Assembly: GCA_023440825.1 (NCBI GenBank)
Contig: JAEXRL010000015.1
Location: 1-34,082 of the forward strand
DNA: 34,082 nucleotides
Origin: Pseudomonadota bacterium
GTDB taxonomy: Bacteria > Pseudomonadota > Gammaproteobacteria > Burkholderiales > Burkholderiaceae_B
Direction: 5' to 3'
Of the stretch, positions 12,001 through 15,894 are shown one piece after another. Under the pieces are notes generated by a model that saw only the letters and a list, made by a program, of their open reading frames with translations, was not told where the DNA came from and did not search any database. The first letter of the stretch is position 1. Each line of letters starts with the position of its first letter. Position numbers and translations under genes: made by a program.

Positions 12001-12587
12001 CGGTTCAGCACCGCATCGGTATTTTTTTGTTGAAATTCTACCGTGGTGTTGCGGCCTACATCAAAGCGGTTCCAGTTCAGGATGGCTTTGGATTCGGTTT
12101 GTTTAATGCCCACATGGTGCTGACCGTTTACGTTGCTTGCTACGGGGGCTTCTGCGCCTAACCATTTGGCCTTATCGCCAGTGGCGACCTCCAAACCCCC
12201 GTGTGCTAGGCCATCGGCCACGTTACTGGCTTGCTGTTGGGCGGCTAAGCGGGCGGCATTTTGTGCCGCTTGTTGGGCGGCAATGGCGTTCGCTGTGCGG
12301 TTTAAATTATCTAGCGATTGCGACAATTGCGCCCGTGCAGCCGCCTGTTGCTGTTGCATGTTTTGCGCTTGCTGGGCGGCACGCGTGGCCTGATGCGCAG
12401 CACGCTGCTGCTGTTGCAGGGCCGCGTTTTGCTGGGTGAAGAAATCCCCGCGCAGTTGGGCGTGGGACTTGCTGGATAGGCTAAAGAGTGCCAGCAAAAC
12501 GGCACTGGCCAGTGGGGCTATTGCCAAGTGTTTTCGGGCTGGGGCGGCGATGCGATCAGAGCTTAGAGAGCTGGCACGAATTGTCAT
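1..12587 (-). CDS. Giant filamentous haemagglutinin-family exoprotein (3' end outside window)
   Basis: This is a secreted, cell-surface adhesin-type protein of the FHA family that occurs with FecR regulators. The ATG at 12587-12585 opens a frame that remains in phase at the left edge, about 4,195 codons with no end in view; I translated most of it by eye. An Ala/Leu-rich signal peptide ends near Ser-His-Ala43. A Gln/Ala-rich, probably coiled-coil stretch follows (about residues 50-122). Next comes the TPS/haemagglutination domain (about 125-360), with AILNWNRFDVG and the NQNGIVFSG motif at 221-229. Thousands of residues of beta-helix type sequence follow, rich in GDL, GDI and GGxI turns. The last 200 or so visible residues match the DUF3739 C-terminal domain (GGDILAWSAQGDINAGRGAK, then GDMDLIAP). 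It lies downstream of sigma, fecR and an STN gene and has its own ECF-type promoter element. The ribosome-binding site is weak. Family membership is firm; ligand and transporter are unknown. Confidence 0.93.
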   Translation of the reverse strand, partial: MTIRASSLSSDRIAAPARKHLAIAPLASAVLLALFSLSSKSHAQLRGDFFTQQNAALQQQQRAAHQATRAAQQAQNMQQQQAAARAQLSQSLDNLNRTANAIAAQQAAQNAARLAAQQQASNVADGLAHGGLEVATGDKAKWLGAEAPVASNVNGQHHVGIKQTESKAILNWNRFDVGRNTTVEFQQKNTDAVLNRVVGDQTAPSQIQGRIKGDGTVMVVNQNGIVFSGTSQVNVRNLVAAAAQINDEQFLKNGLYPDTDGTQPTFTNAKGHVIIQAGARINTHAPQNSTQDGGYVLILGQEAHNHGDIYTPRGQTTLAAGDTFYIRKGVGTQANIHSSTAGNEVSTSRTANSEAGAVSNTGLIFAPEGDITLTGHRVTQAGVAVATSSQSKRGTVHLSTRASDTDSRITLSGTTAILLTERDINALDSQRDAALQRLDSQATVSRSGAFDNLSTVLDRRDLSRIEIVSGNTVEFTGTSISLATGGEIAISAAQRTLLRPQAMLDVSGAVGVPVAMANNNLKINVQGNEQRDSPNNRDSKNLNNQDLYLDRRLLILVPAGTQGYEGDRWYTQGGLLEVGGYLSTAGHTMGEWAAQGGTVTVTGGDFVSAQDSRINLSGGTLDVHSGYLRQSWLLGDDGRLYRADNASGDRLYQPGVFTGYVHESARWGSKRTFSSTLLAPQRRFEQGYIIGRDAGKLVVATENAQLQGNIISQVYQGPQQTQQPKALLDGYYQSQFALARAAQLILGSYNPVYDINAKVLRHVLGAQTKQIQLEPDSDSRADLDAPIKAEEHGHIWLDPANLGQLHGVHLAATEQIRLEQALALQAGAHLSLYSPTIYIGADITAPSGTLRIGNVLKQYAINTKELTDRYLNAPAGVEPSITVATGITLDTSGLLFKVDQHNRHNTAYIHGGNIALRSTGHLTLEQNSLLNTSAGAAVAPDLSVKGGKGGNVTLGSGLLGQLTTAVLTLDGQIQGYGYTGSGMLDIEASTAMVIGNKLFAENGVLQPGERSAIDLILNSPYTVNSGENMPADYVYSSTLALPGQTLSAPPNLKNLVLADDWTNLPPATGRGITLGSYTISYTLPNDNTIHSLRVPPANAWAEGAAYSLPKGAAIIDIEYPGNFPYSYVVPHNIFPMGVPLHGSAARKIAAGEQTNFDVTLAAGTRIRPGFTVVRPARISPLITFRPEFFQVGFTEYALRSHTGLLVSQHTKIHPYSPTLALAKNPVNFHKELIHPSIYQSDEATKLVTQRIGVSLQLAAGRRDSETGAGDKGNLVIEQGAHIEVDPGQTISLHARDDIHINGHLKAPSGTISILGPLNIQQESVVADNQVNQRSITIGKHAVIDTSAHSFIAYDKLNRAYGILGTGGQIIIGGTLNESFSRVIASDAFIYIDADALLNISGNTAHLYDRHTNSNHLHSSAAGEISLASSSGIYLNGHINARSGGLNALGGKLTLALEAPNYLNPVLDKRLLTLREIRVQKAQTQPDSDLMEFGEATISTDYIQKSNLASLSLYSNGSINFAPEVHLQLDGELRLYAGGYTNHAASDLASNIRLQATYLLLAGIVDNAPISDFHVRPSYQGGLGTQSNLSQLELKGQLIDIKGMVNFGLNKSVNGLAINRPDFAQLSLVSDTDIRFIHSAPLFSGRDFGSELVSSGDIILQTQRLYPTTGVKGRVIAGRILKDGDETLRPGSQLRIEQGFPSPLTGLAPESVFGELGLYADQVHQYGTIYAPMGKLFIGGNRHLSNYLASQVTLGSASMSSVSAAGLTLPYGQTLDDILYTYLGQEVAPEGLGQGPAIDLRATSIQVQEDAVIDLSGGGDLRGAGFVTGRGGSVDLRYTPLMQYRKQGFSLPTSNSVYAIIPGYQASYAPEDRQAKQAPTVGQRITLHDNRIPGLPAGTYTLLPASYALMPGAYRVELHGSTVAGGGSTQAMRNGSYATYGHVGLHNGAVLNTLATPVTITAADTLRRYAQYNETSYSDFVLTQAQKLGAARAQIPADAKTLKINLQQVPGKTAQFSFQGQARMQAAEYGYGGTAEVQALGSRIEILPDHGTATGGDYTAFYGRDLNAIGASQLLIGGEHWIISSLTPNQIDTRTQTPEIILRSGARLQGPQIMLVSQADGDGITIESGAGINTVGQGQPAYDARQGYLYTTNNTMLAVSNGHILSIAPTSSTARPANIHIGACAQACTQAAELYSEESLLLATQGDVLWGPATRFGTRNLVLSVAAMNIGNQADLAQIAATGQLSRGMQLDQTALNRLLASDTTYGAPALESLTLNAGESLNFFGTVQLDTRDTATGHNSLKKFVLSSPAIYGYGKPEDSATLITDQLFWVGTAGHAPTPITGGRGTGHGQLIVQAERITFGYDEYSQPSGIDHHSRHLLGFQNVHLHANDRITANHKGELQVYHQYDMHAADPDAAYQGGNLYLHTPLLTAAGGAVLKAHIGGHLQVYAPASGSSSTFSPSLKHGLETGGELDLNAHSIQIHSSVALPSGRLSLSTVQDLYLSDLAQIDLAGREITLHDISRYSWGGEVSLQSKSGNIFQSSASVIDVSAKHNHAGSISAIALDKQAGRIQLLGTLIGSSTGTYDAGGTWVPYRQGEFTLRGYQLGTSDLSADFASLNQRLNQGQFWGARHFQLKQGDLRIGDDVQAQHISLSLDHGSLTVAGNINASGAQVGSIRLAAQHGIQLGSQSVLDTHGRLLRVDSYGQIIDAPNRAIIVLDSGLGQLHIAGGATFNLQHGTDHPTFSGPALGTFDIYAPRIDAAGDTNTEAASTHGDIAIHIAQPVHIQGAKRIAVYGQRRYDDAPFGTEPAASDKPYQVVDQAYLDSKHGQAQQFMQAALNNSGLLNNKLAALRSYTDAFHLRPAIELRSNGDMIVRGDLDLSAYRYASLNPNTQKTAVYGSGEPGQLSLRAAGDLSIYGSINDGFAPPPETPDDEGWILTPGIQALAGDVVIPIAGVTLKEGTTYLKGKTLNYAVRAKDLTLPAGIRLPTDVVLEQALTLTAGTVLAADILKTDGSVLLAAGTLVGTEGLTLPLGSTLKAGMILPASVKLSELLWPAHAPLPANLIQKGDLILPVGAILAQGTDIKLENDQLFVDLRPRNAQGKPLARKNWAIAAMLPAGSLSWGLDLVAGSDLESDIKKIMLGLNSQITLADTHYSRANEYETLGRTALVWLSDNPWGQPAGEEVTDPTYLEYCLMFAACVEKVIPPTPRWVWLPDNPWGQPAGEIITDPTYLAYCEMFNACTQLPAEGEKELTAVHIKAPIFSIIRTGTGDLLLNSSTHIHQRSAYGIYTAGTQNLLDQAALDTAFNQHRGRVTDYTVLGGAIDQAAEYEALVNGDSTSLYQAWYPNQGGNVYVSAEGDITGHIWGGVSNAFHTLADNAQSGNWLWRQGTGINNDDIAYIPTAWWLNFGTYINSQGPDQTSHPTVSGFTGLGTLGGGNVHVHTGGAAGLTYTHFSSNINPHHSNALQVAIGSTGRVLPDGTLIQTGGGDIDLRLQQGWNSHAHTLLNPNNAVNITHQLLGTVTNTRGNLQLLAGQIGALAKGYNRWQDPKDIRPTEPFVSTRVSTHGGLQLILGDSPASLLSRGDLVLSGVSNPGLVHTYHSVPYSSRLGSGEHSQSWFSLWTDNTAINTQSAGGHTAFDTRPFEYTVPPQWEFDTNNGWFLLPGNVTVQSYMGNIYYGYSTSLSQPTTITGELLAQGGALLAPAGQRSVNMLAAQSIYGGGYSINISAANHNSQAHIYQPAFVGYTHKAKVLIDNIFSTAPLQGNPLFAFGSNTLSNDGLAVAPRSLFYAAQGDVVGLHIGSLVESFAYFNIGDIHIYAGRDLVSSGHRFTDELAYTSNIVKGPLLLKNNLIVHTQDNQASTIQAGRDILHANFHIAGPGTLEISAGRNIIQDDQAQLRSLGPIVPGDHRPGAGIAVQAGMGPGTQWDAFLQHYLDPANAAIAGIPLADQAGKVVKTYHDELITWLEQRYGFEADGDGDAVEQARAYFAALGREQQRIFARDLYFAELRAGGREYNDANGPRAGSYLRGRQAIAALFPTTGAQGQPIHYQGAVLMYGASGIHTDLGGDIQILTPGGAQTFGVEGAAPPSTAGIITRGQGNIQMYSLGSILLGQSRIMTTFGGDILAWSAQGDINAGRGAKTTQIFTPPRRVYDDIGNVTINPDVPSTGAGIATLAPIAEIPPGDMDLIAPLG

Positions 12588-12623
12588 GGGTTTCTACCAA
12601 AAGGGCGCATAGTCTTAAATTGG

Positions 12624-12636
12624 GGCTTTGAAAGCC
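12624..12636. repeat. Short palindrome in the FHA leader
   Basis: GGCTTTGAAAGCC has perfect 6-bp arms around one base. It lies between the putative -10 box and the FHA start codon, so it would be in the 5' untranslated leader or act as a downstream operator. It is short enough to be chance. Confidence 0.3.
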
Positions 12637-12646
12637 GGTTCAGAGG

Positions 12647-12679
12647 TAAGACGAATGGGCGCAGCAGAAACTGCAAACT
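12647..12679 (-). promoter_or_regulatory. Putative ECF sigma promoter of the giant FHA gene
   Basis: Read on the minus strand, this 33-bp element has AGTTTGCAGT, 12 bases, then CATTCGTCTTA. It matches the element in front of fecR at 26 of 33 positions with no gap. Taking TTGCAG as -35 and CGTCTT as -10 gives a 17-base spacer, and CGTC at -10 is common for ECF sigma factors. It sits about 60 bases upstream of the FHA start codon. That the sigma factor encoded at 13720-14232 recognises it is inference. Confidence 0.6.
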
Positions 12680-12694
12680 ATTTTTTGGGCAAGC

Positions 12695-13660
12695 CTAGCT
12701 TAGGATAAGCAGGCCGGCGGGCATATGCTGGCTGCTAAGACCAAAAGTATGTTCGATTTGCTGTAAGGCATGATCCAGACTGCGTAGTTGAAAGCGGCCA
12801 CTCAGTGGCTCTTGGGCGACAGCCGTGTTCATCAGTACGACTCGACCCTGCCGATAGCGATTGATTTCTGAAATGACGAGTTCTAAAGGGGTTTGCTCAA
12901 AACTCAGTTCGCCGTTGCGCCAGGCGGCGGGGCCTTTTTGTGCCTGTTCTTGAACGGGTTCTATGTGCTGTTTGGTGTAGCGTAGGTGCTGTTTAGCTTG
13001 TACCAGACGGTCCCCGTAGGGGTGGTGAACGTGCACTTGCCCTTCCAGACAGTGTAAGTCGGTGGTGCTGCCAATATGTTTAAGCTCAAAGTGGCTGTTG
13101 TGTACTCGGCAACGCGCTACGCCTGCGTGAACTTCAAAATTAGGTCTGGCATTGACCTGTATGGCGGCTTCGCCCTGTAGCAGGCGAAAACCGGCCTTGT
13201 GTTCCAGCTCGCGAATGCTGGTGCGTGTATTGAGGTTTAGCGTAGCGCCTGCCCAGTCTAGTTGCCGTTGTTCGCCTGTACGCGTGCGCTCGTCGGCCCC
13301 CCATTCTTGTGGATTGGGCCACAGGCCTTTAGGGGGAAACAGTACGCCGGCACCTATGCTTAGGCCTAGACCTAGCGTTGTTGCTTGCAGCACACGGCGA
13401 CGGGACTGCGAGCGGGCGATGCTGTGAGCCAGGGTGCCAGGGGGGTGCTGACTAGCCCAGGTTTGTGCACTGAGCGTAAATGTTTGCCATTCCGCCTTAG
13501 CCTGTTCGAAGGCAATTTGATGCTCCGCGGTTTGCAGCCAGTGTTTAAAGTGTGTGGCATCCAGGGCGGTTGCTTTACCACTGTGCAGCAAGCGTAGCCA
13601 CGTGCGTGCCTGCTCTAGTGCAGCAGAATTTTCGGTAGGAGGAGGGGTGGAGGGGGACAT
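12695..13660 (-). CDS. FecR-family anti-sigma/transmembrane signal transducer
   Basis: This inner-membrane regulator should bind and control the adjacent ECF sigma factor in response to a periplasmic signal. From the ATG at 13660 it has 321 residues. The N-terminal cytoplasmic FecR_N/DUF4880 region (about 12-60) has the spaced tryptophans of the family (WLRLL, FKHWL, AEW). A basic RRR precedes one membrane segment (about 92-109). A periplasmic FecR domain (about 125-220) follows, and the C-terminal part (about 250-308; LVISEINRY, then DHALQQIE) resembles the STN-like fold at the end of FecR proteins. A longer frame reaches a TTG at 13714, but that start would lie inside the putative promoter. 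The ATG lies about 25 bases after the -10 box and is preferred, although no strong Shine-Dalgarno sequence is visible. The sigma gene lies immediately upstream. Confidence 0.9.
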   Translation of the reverse strand: MSPSTPPPTENSAALEQARTWLRLLHSGKATALDATHFKHWLQTAEHQIAFEQAKAEWQTFTLSAQTWASQHPPGTLAHSIARSQSRRRVLQATTLGLGLSIGAGVLFPPKGLWPNPQEWGADERTRTGEQRQLDWAGATLNLNTRTSIRELEHKAGFRLLQGEAAIQVNARPNFEVHAGVARCRVHNSHFELKHIGSTTDLHCLEGQVHVHHPYGDRLVQAKQHLRYTKQHIEPVQEQAQKGPAAWRNGELSFEQTPLELVISEINRYRQGRVVLMNTAVAQEPLSGRFQLRSLDHALQQIEHTFGLSSQHMPAGLLILS

Positions 13661-13684
13661 GGCAATAATAAGTAGGCTTTTTAC

Positions 13685-13717
13685 TAAGACGAATGACAAA
13701 AGCTGACACTGCAAACT
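13685..13717 (-). promoter_or_regulatory. Putative ECF sigma promoter of fecR
   Basis: On the minus strand this reads AGTTTGCAGT, 12 bases, then CATTCGTCTTA, the second copy of the element at 12647-12679. It starts just past the stop codon of the sigma gene and ends about 25 bases before the fecR ATG at 13660. The two blocks are identical between the copies, while most of the bases between them differ, which is the expected pattern for a -35/-10 pair. Confidence 0.6.
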
Positions 13718-13719
13718 TT

Positions 13720-14232
13720 TTATGTGTCCTTGTCCTGCCGTTGTAGTGTGGCGTACAGGGTGTCGTGGATGCGTTTTAGCTCGTAGGCAACCGTGCGCAC
13801 GGAGATGCCAAGGCTGGAGGCGATATCTTTGTGTGGCAGGCCTTCCCAGTGGGCTAGTAAAAAGATTTGGCGTTGGCGCACTGGCAGGCGTTCCAGGCGG
13901 TCTAGTATGTAAAGAGTGTCTTGACGTTGTGCATAGTGTTCGTCTGAGTGGGGAGCGGTGCAGGGCATGTTTTGCAGCTCTTGAATTTCATCCCACGATA
14001 ATAAGCGCGATTGTCGTCGTTGTATGTCGATGGCAATATTAATAGCGGTGCGCAATAGATAGGCTTGCGGGTTGTCGGCGTGTTCGCCACGGCTATGCAA
14101 GCGTAGCCAGGTGTCTTGCAGGGCGTCTGAGGCCAGATCGCTATTGCCGAGCATGCCAGTCAGTTTGCGTCGTAAAGCGCCGTAATGCTGGCTAAGGTAA
14201 TCCAGCACAGATCCTCGGGTGCGTTCATTCAT
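13720..14232 (-). CDS. ECF (FecI-like) RNA polymerase sigma factor
   Basis: This alternative sigma factor of 170 residues (from the ATG at 14232) should direct RNA polymerase to the adhesin locus. Region 2 spans about residues 12-77 (SDALQDTWLRL, then NPQAYLLRTAINIAID, the usual FecI-type signature). Region 4 spans about 105-160 (LPVRQRQIFLLAHWEGLPHK, then a helix-turn-helix ending SVRTVAYELKR). The frame extends upstream to 14319, but the first 29 residues of that longer version are low-complexity and lie entirely inside the preceding gene. The ATG at 14232 overlaps the TGA of the upstream STN gene in ATGAATGA and lacks its own Shine-Dalgarno site, so translational coupling is likely. It is normally held in check by the FecR protein encoded next. 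No TonB receptor gene adjoins it, unlike classical FecI systems. Confidence 0.92.
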   Translation of the reverse strand: MNERTRGSVLDYLSQHYGALRRKLTGMLGNSDLASDALQDTWLRLHSRGEHADNPQAYLLRTAINIAIDIQRRQSRLLSWDEIQELQNMPCTAPHSDEHYAQRQDTLYILDRLERLPVRQRQIFLLAHWEGLPHKDIASSLGISVRTVAYELKRIHDTLYATLQRQDKDT

Positions 14233-14899
14233 GGCGTGCGCAGTGTTTGTGCTGTGTGAGCAGGCTGGGCTCAAGCAGTAAGGTGATGGGCTGGGGAAGG
14301 CGGGCAGGGGGTGGGGCACCCAGATTCAGGTGCTGTAGCTGTTGTTGCAGTGTTTGCTGATACGAGGGCTGACTGCTTGGGTGCAGGACGTGTACACCGA
14401 TAATACGCCCCTGGGGCGATAGGCGAATTTGTATGAGGCTGCGATGCAGACGTTGGGCTTGGGGCAGCAAGCAAAGCTGCCGCATAATCTGTTGTTGTAT
14501 TAAGCCAGGGTAGCCTTGCAAACTGATGGTTTCGGGCGTTTTAGGCTGCGCCTGGATCACATAAATTGCGTGTGGCGTTTGTTCAATAACACTGACCTGC
14601 AAACCTGTATTACGTAATAGGGCACGTAATGCGTCCAGAGACGTGTAGCGTCCTTTGACGGCGCTGGACTGCACGCCAGCGCTTAAGGCAGAGCGAATGA
14701 GTATGGGTTGCTGGCTAAGGCTGGCATAGTGCTTAAGCGCTGTCGAGAGGTCTTGTGCAGGGATATCGACATCAATCAGCTTGGCATGGGCGCAGGCATG
14801 CTGCATCAAGGCCAGACACAATAAGCCCGAAAAAATGTAATGTGTAGCGCTGGAGGGGAATAACACGAGCACAGAAACCAAGCCTATTGCCGTTCCCAC
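14225..14899 (-). CDS. Exported STN-domain protein with TonB/TolA-like C-terminus
   Basis: This is a probable periplasmic sensor or connector of 224 residues. An N-terminal hydrophobic signal (about 22-35) ends at Ala-His-Ala39. An STN domain follows (about 42-117; DIPAQDLSTALKHYASLSQQ, then VKGRYTSLDALRALL), the fold used by TonB receptors to talk to FecR. Residues about 128-212 resemble a TonB/TolA C-terminal domain (SLIQIRLSPQGRIIGVHVL, then a Pro-rich end). The start is a GTG at 14899 with no strong Shine-Dalgarno site, so the first few residues are uncertain. It is the first gene of the minus-strand cluster and overlaps the sigma gene by 8 nt. By position it would feed a signal to FecR without a receptor barrel. 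The STN call is firm; the C-terminal domain assignment is moderate. Confidence 0.82.
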   Translation of the reverse strand: MGTAIGLVSVLVLFPSSATHYIFSGLLCLALMQHACAHAKLIDVDIPAQDLSTALKHYASLSQQPILIRSALSAGVQSSAVKGRYTSLDALRALLRNTGLQVSVIEQTPHAIYVIQAQPKTPETISLQGYPGLIQQQIMRQLCLLPQAQRLHRSLIQIRLSPQGRIIGVHVLHPSSQPSYQQTLQQQLQHLNLGAPPPARLPQPITLLLEPSLLTQHKHCARHE

Positions 14900-14903
14900 T
14901 ATG

Positions 14904-14930
14904 GGGAATTAAAGAAGGCCCAAAATTCCC
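14904..14930. repeat. Inverted repeat just upstream of the STN gene
   Basis: GGGAATT at 14904-14910 and AATTCCC at 14924-14930 form perfect 7-bp arms around 13 bases, four bases before the GTG start of the STN gene. It could be an operator or a leader hairpin hiding the start. The ECF-type element found before fecR and the FHA gene is absent here, so this gene probably uses another promoter. Confidence 0.4.
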
Positions 14931-14987
14931 GTTTTAGGGGAAGGGTGTGCTTATGCTATTTTGTGAATGTGACAGGGGTGTGAAGCG

Positions 14988-15016
14988 CAGAGCCCAGTGC
15001 TTGGACTGTGGCTCTG
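14988..15016 (-). terminator. Hairpin downstream of yjdM
   Basis: CAGAGCC-CAGT and ACTG-T-GGCTCTG form an 11-bp stem with one bulged base, starting 12 bases past the yjdM stop codon. No clear uridine run follows on the minus strand, so it may be a weak or factor-assisted terminator. Confidence 0.4.
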
Positions 15017-15027
15017 CTGGTGGGCAC

Positions 15028-15369
15028 TTAGGCCTTTTTCAGGTACATGGCTTTTAGCAGATAGCTAATGCCGTCGATTTTGCAATCGACTTCGTGATCG
15101 CCACGCACTATGCGTATGTTTTTGGCTTTGGCGCCTTTTTTCAGCGTGTTCGTGCCTTTTACTTTCAGGTCACGAATCAAAATAACATCGTCGCCAGTGC
15201 TTAGCAGATTGCCGTTGCTATCTTTGACAATAATTTCATCGCTTTCGGGTTCTACGGTGGTGCTGGTTTCTTCTTGCCACTCGTAACCGCAGTCGGCGCA
15301 CACCAGTTGCTCACCGTCGTGATAGGTGTTCTTTAGTGTGCATTGTGGACAGGGTGGAAAGGTACTCAT
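15028..15369 (-). CDS. yjdM: YjdM/PhnA-family zinc-ribbon protein
   Basis: This is a 113-residue protein of the PhnA/YjdM family, named for its place in the E. coli phosphonate region but of poorly defined function. The N-terminal zinc ribbon has two CxxC pairs (CPQC near residue 8 and CADC near 25). The conserved C-terminal domain contains VKDSNGNLLSTGDDVILIRD and ends in ISYLLKAMYLKK, both family signatures. The frame extends to 15423, but the ATG at 15369 has a good AGGA eight bases upstream and matches the usual family start. It appears to be a single-gene transcription unit, with a hairpin after its stop codon. Confidence 0.93.
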   Translation of the reverse strand: MSTFPPCPQCTLKNTYHDGEQLVCADCGYEWQEETSTTVEPESDEIIVKDSNGNLLSTGDDVILIRDLKVKGTNTLKKGAKAKNIRIVRGDHEVDCKIDGISYLLKAMYLKKA

Positions 15370-15458
15370 GTTTTTTTCCTGTAAGTCTATAGGTATGACA
15401 GTGCCTGGTCGGCACGCATTCAAATGGGGCTAGTGTAGCCGTTTGTCACAGGAAGACC

Positions 15459-15583
15459 AAAAACACGAAGGCCCCATCATTGCGACGGGGCCTGTAGACC
15501 GCTAAGCGGTATTAAGTTGTCATGAATACAACTAGATGGCAGTTGCTGCTTTAGGGCAACTGAACTGGCGCTGTGCCAGTTGG
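15459..15583 (-). ncRNA. Candidate structured small RNA ending in a terminator hairpin
   Basis: Five hairpins follow each other: arms 15563-15569/15575-15581, 15540-15546/15556-15562, 15515-15520/15528-15533, the palindrome 15498-15510, and 15469-15475/15487-15493. The last has a 7-bp GC-rich stem and is followed on the minus strand by TTCGTGTTTTT, a plausible intrinsic terminator. Upstream lie TTGCAA (15612-15617) and TGTAAA (15590-15595) with a 16-base spacer, which places a start near 15583, exactly where the first stem begins. No open frame covers it. The alternative is that the terminator simply ends the glutamate-synthase-like transcript from 15895. Confidence 0.4.
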
Positions 15584-15707
15584 TTTCACTTTACAGCGCT
15601 TTCACATTCTTTTGCAATATCAGGAAAACCCTAAAGTGTTTGATGTGTAAAAATCACAGGGTGGGCATATGGTGACAGCATAAGCCGGTATTTATCTGGA
15701 GTGTGAA
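15584..15707. other. Leader of the small lipoprotein gene
   Basis: This stretch has no gene. It holds the candidate minus-strand promoter for the structured RNA (15590-15617) and the leader of the lipoprotein gene. CTGGAG lies a few bases before that gene's ATG at 15708. I see no convincing plus-strand -35/-10 pair. Confidence 0.4.
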
Positions 15708-15857
15708 ATGAAGAAAGTATGTATCAGCGTTTTGTTAAGCGTGGGCTTGTTGTCTGCGTGCGCGCATCAGGGCAGCGATCCTGCGCTGACAGGGACGGGC
15801 GTTGAAGTATATGGGGTGCTGGATGTGGGGGTAGGCACCAGCAGGCAGTCCAATTAA
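15708..15857 (+). CDS. Small lipoprotein (49 aa) with porin-like strand motif
   Basis: The ATG at 15708 follows CTGGAG with good spacing and opens a 49-codon frame ending in TAA. The N-terminus is a lipoprotein signal: MKK, a hydrophobic core, and the lipobox LLSAC with Cys18. The mature part is about 32 residues and contains GVEVYGVLDVGVGTS, which resembles the first beta-strand of Burkholderiales general porins (xLYGxxDxGV). It is far too short to be a porin. It stands alone between the candidate RNA and the convergent glutamate-synthase-like gene. Function is unknown; it may be an outer-membrane-anchored peptide. That the frame is real rests on the RBS plus the lipobox. Confidence 0.68.
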   Translation: MKKVCISVLLSVGLLSACAHQGSDPALTGTGVEVYGVLDVGVGTSRQSN

Positions 15858-15894
15858 TCGCTTGAACAGCCTGCCTAAAGCCAGACCTTAAGGT

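Noticed and set aside
11715..12161. Plus-strand open frame of 148 codons within the adhesin region
   Set aside because: It is antisense to the conserved TPS domain of the giant gene, has no good ribosome-binding site and no recognisable domain. All plus-strand frames between 142 and 12439 are treated as shadows.
1..12587. Possible frameshift or stop in the giant gene
   Set aside because: The reading phase at the start codon (12587) and at the left edge is the same, the conserved sequence continues without a break in all parts I translated, and no stop was found in phase.
13661..13714. Extended fecR start at a TTG (13714)
   Set aside because: It would place the start inside the conserved promoter element, and the extra 18 residues are not typical of FecR proteins.
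15459..15583. Known RNA such as 4.5S SRP RNA, 6S RNA or tmRNA
   Set aside because: The conserved SRP loop (GGTCAGGTCCGGAAGGAAGC type), the long 6S double-stranded rod and tmRNA ends are absent.
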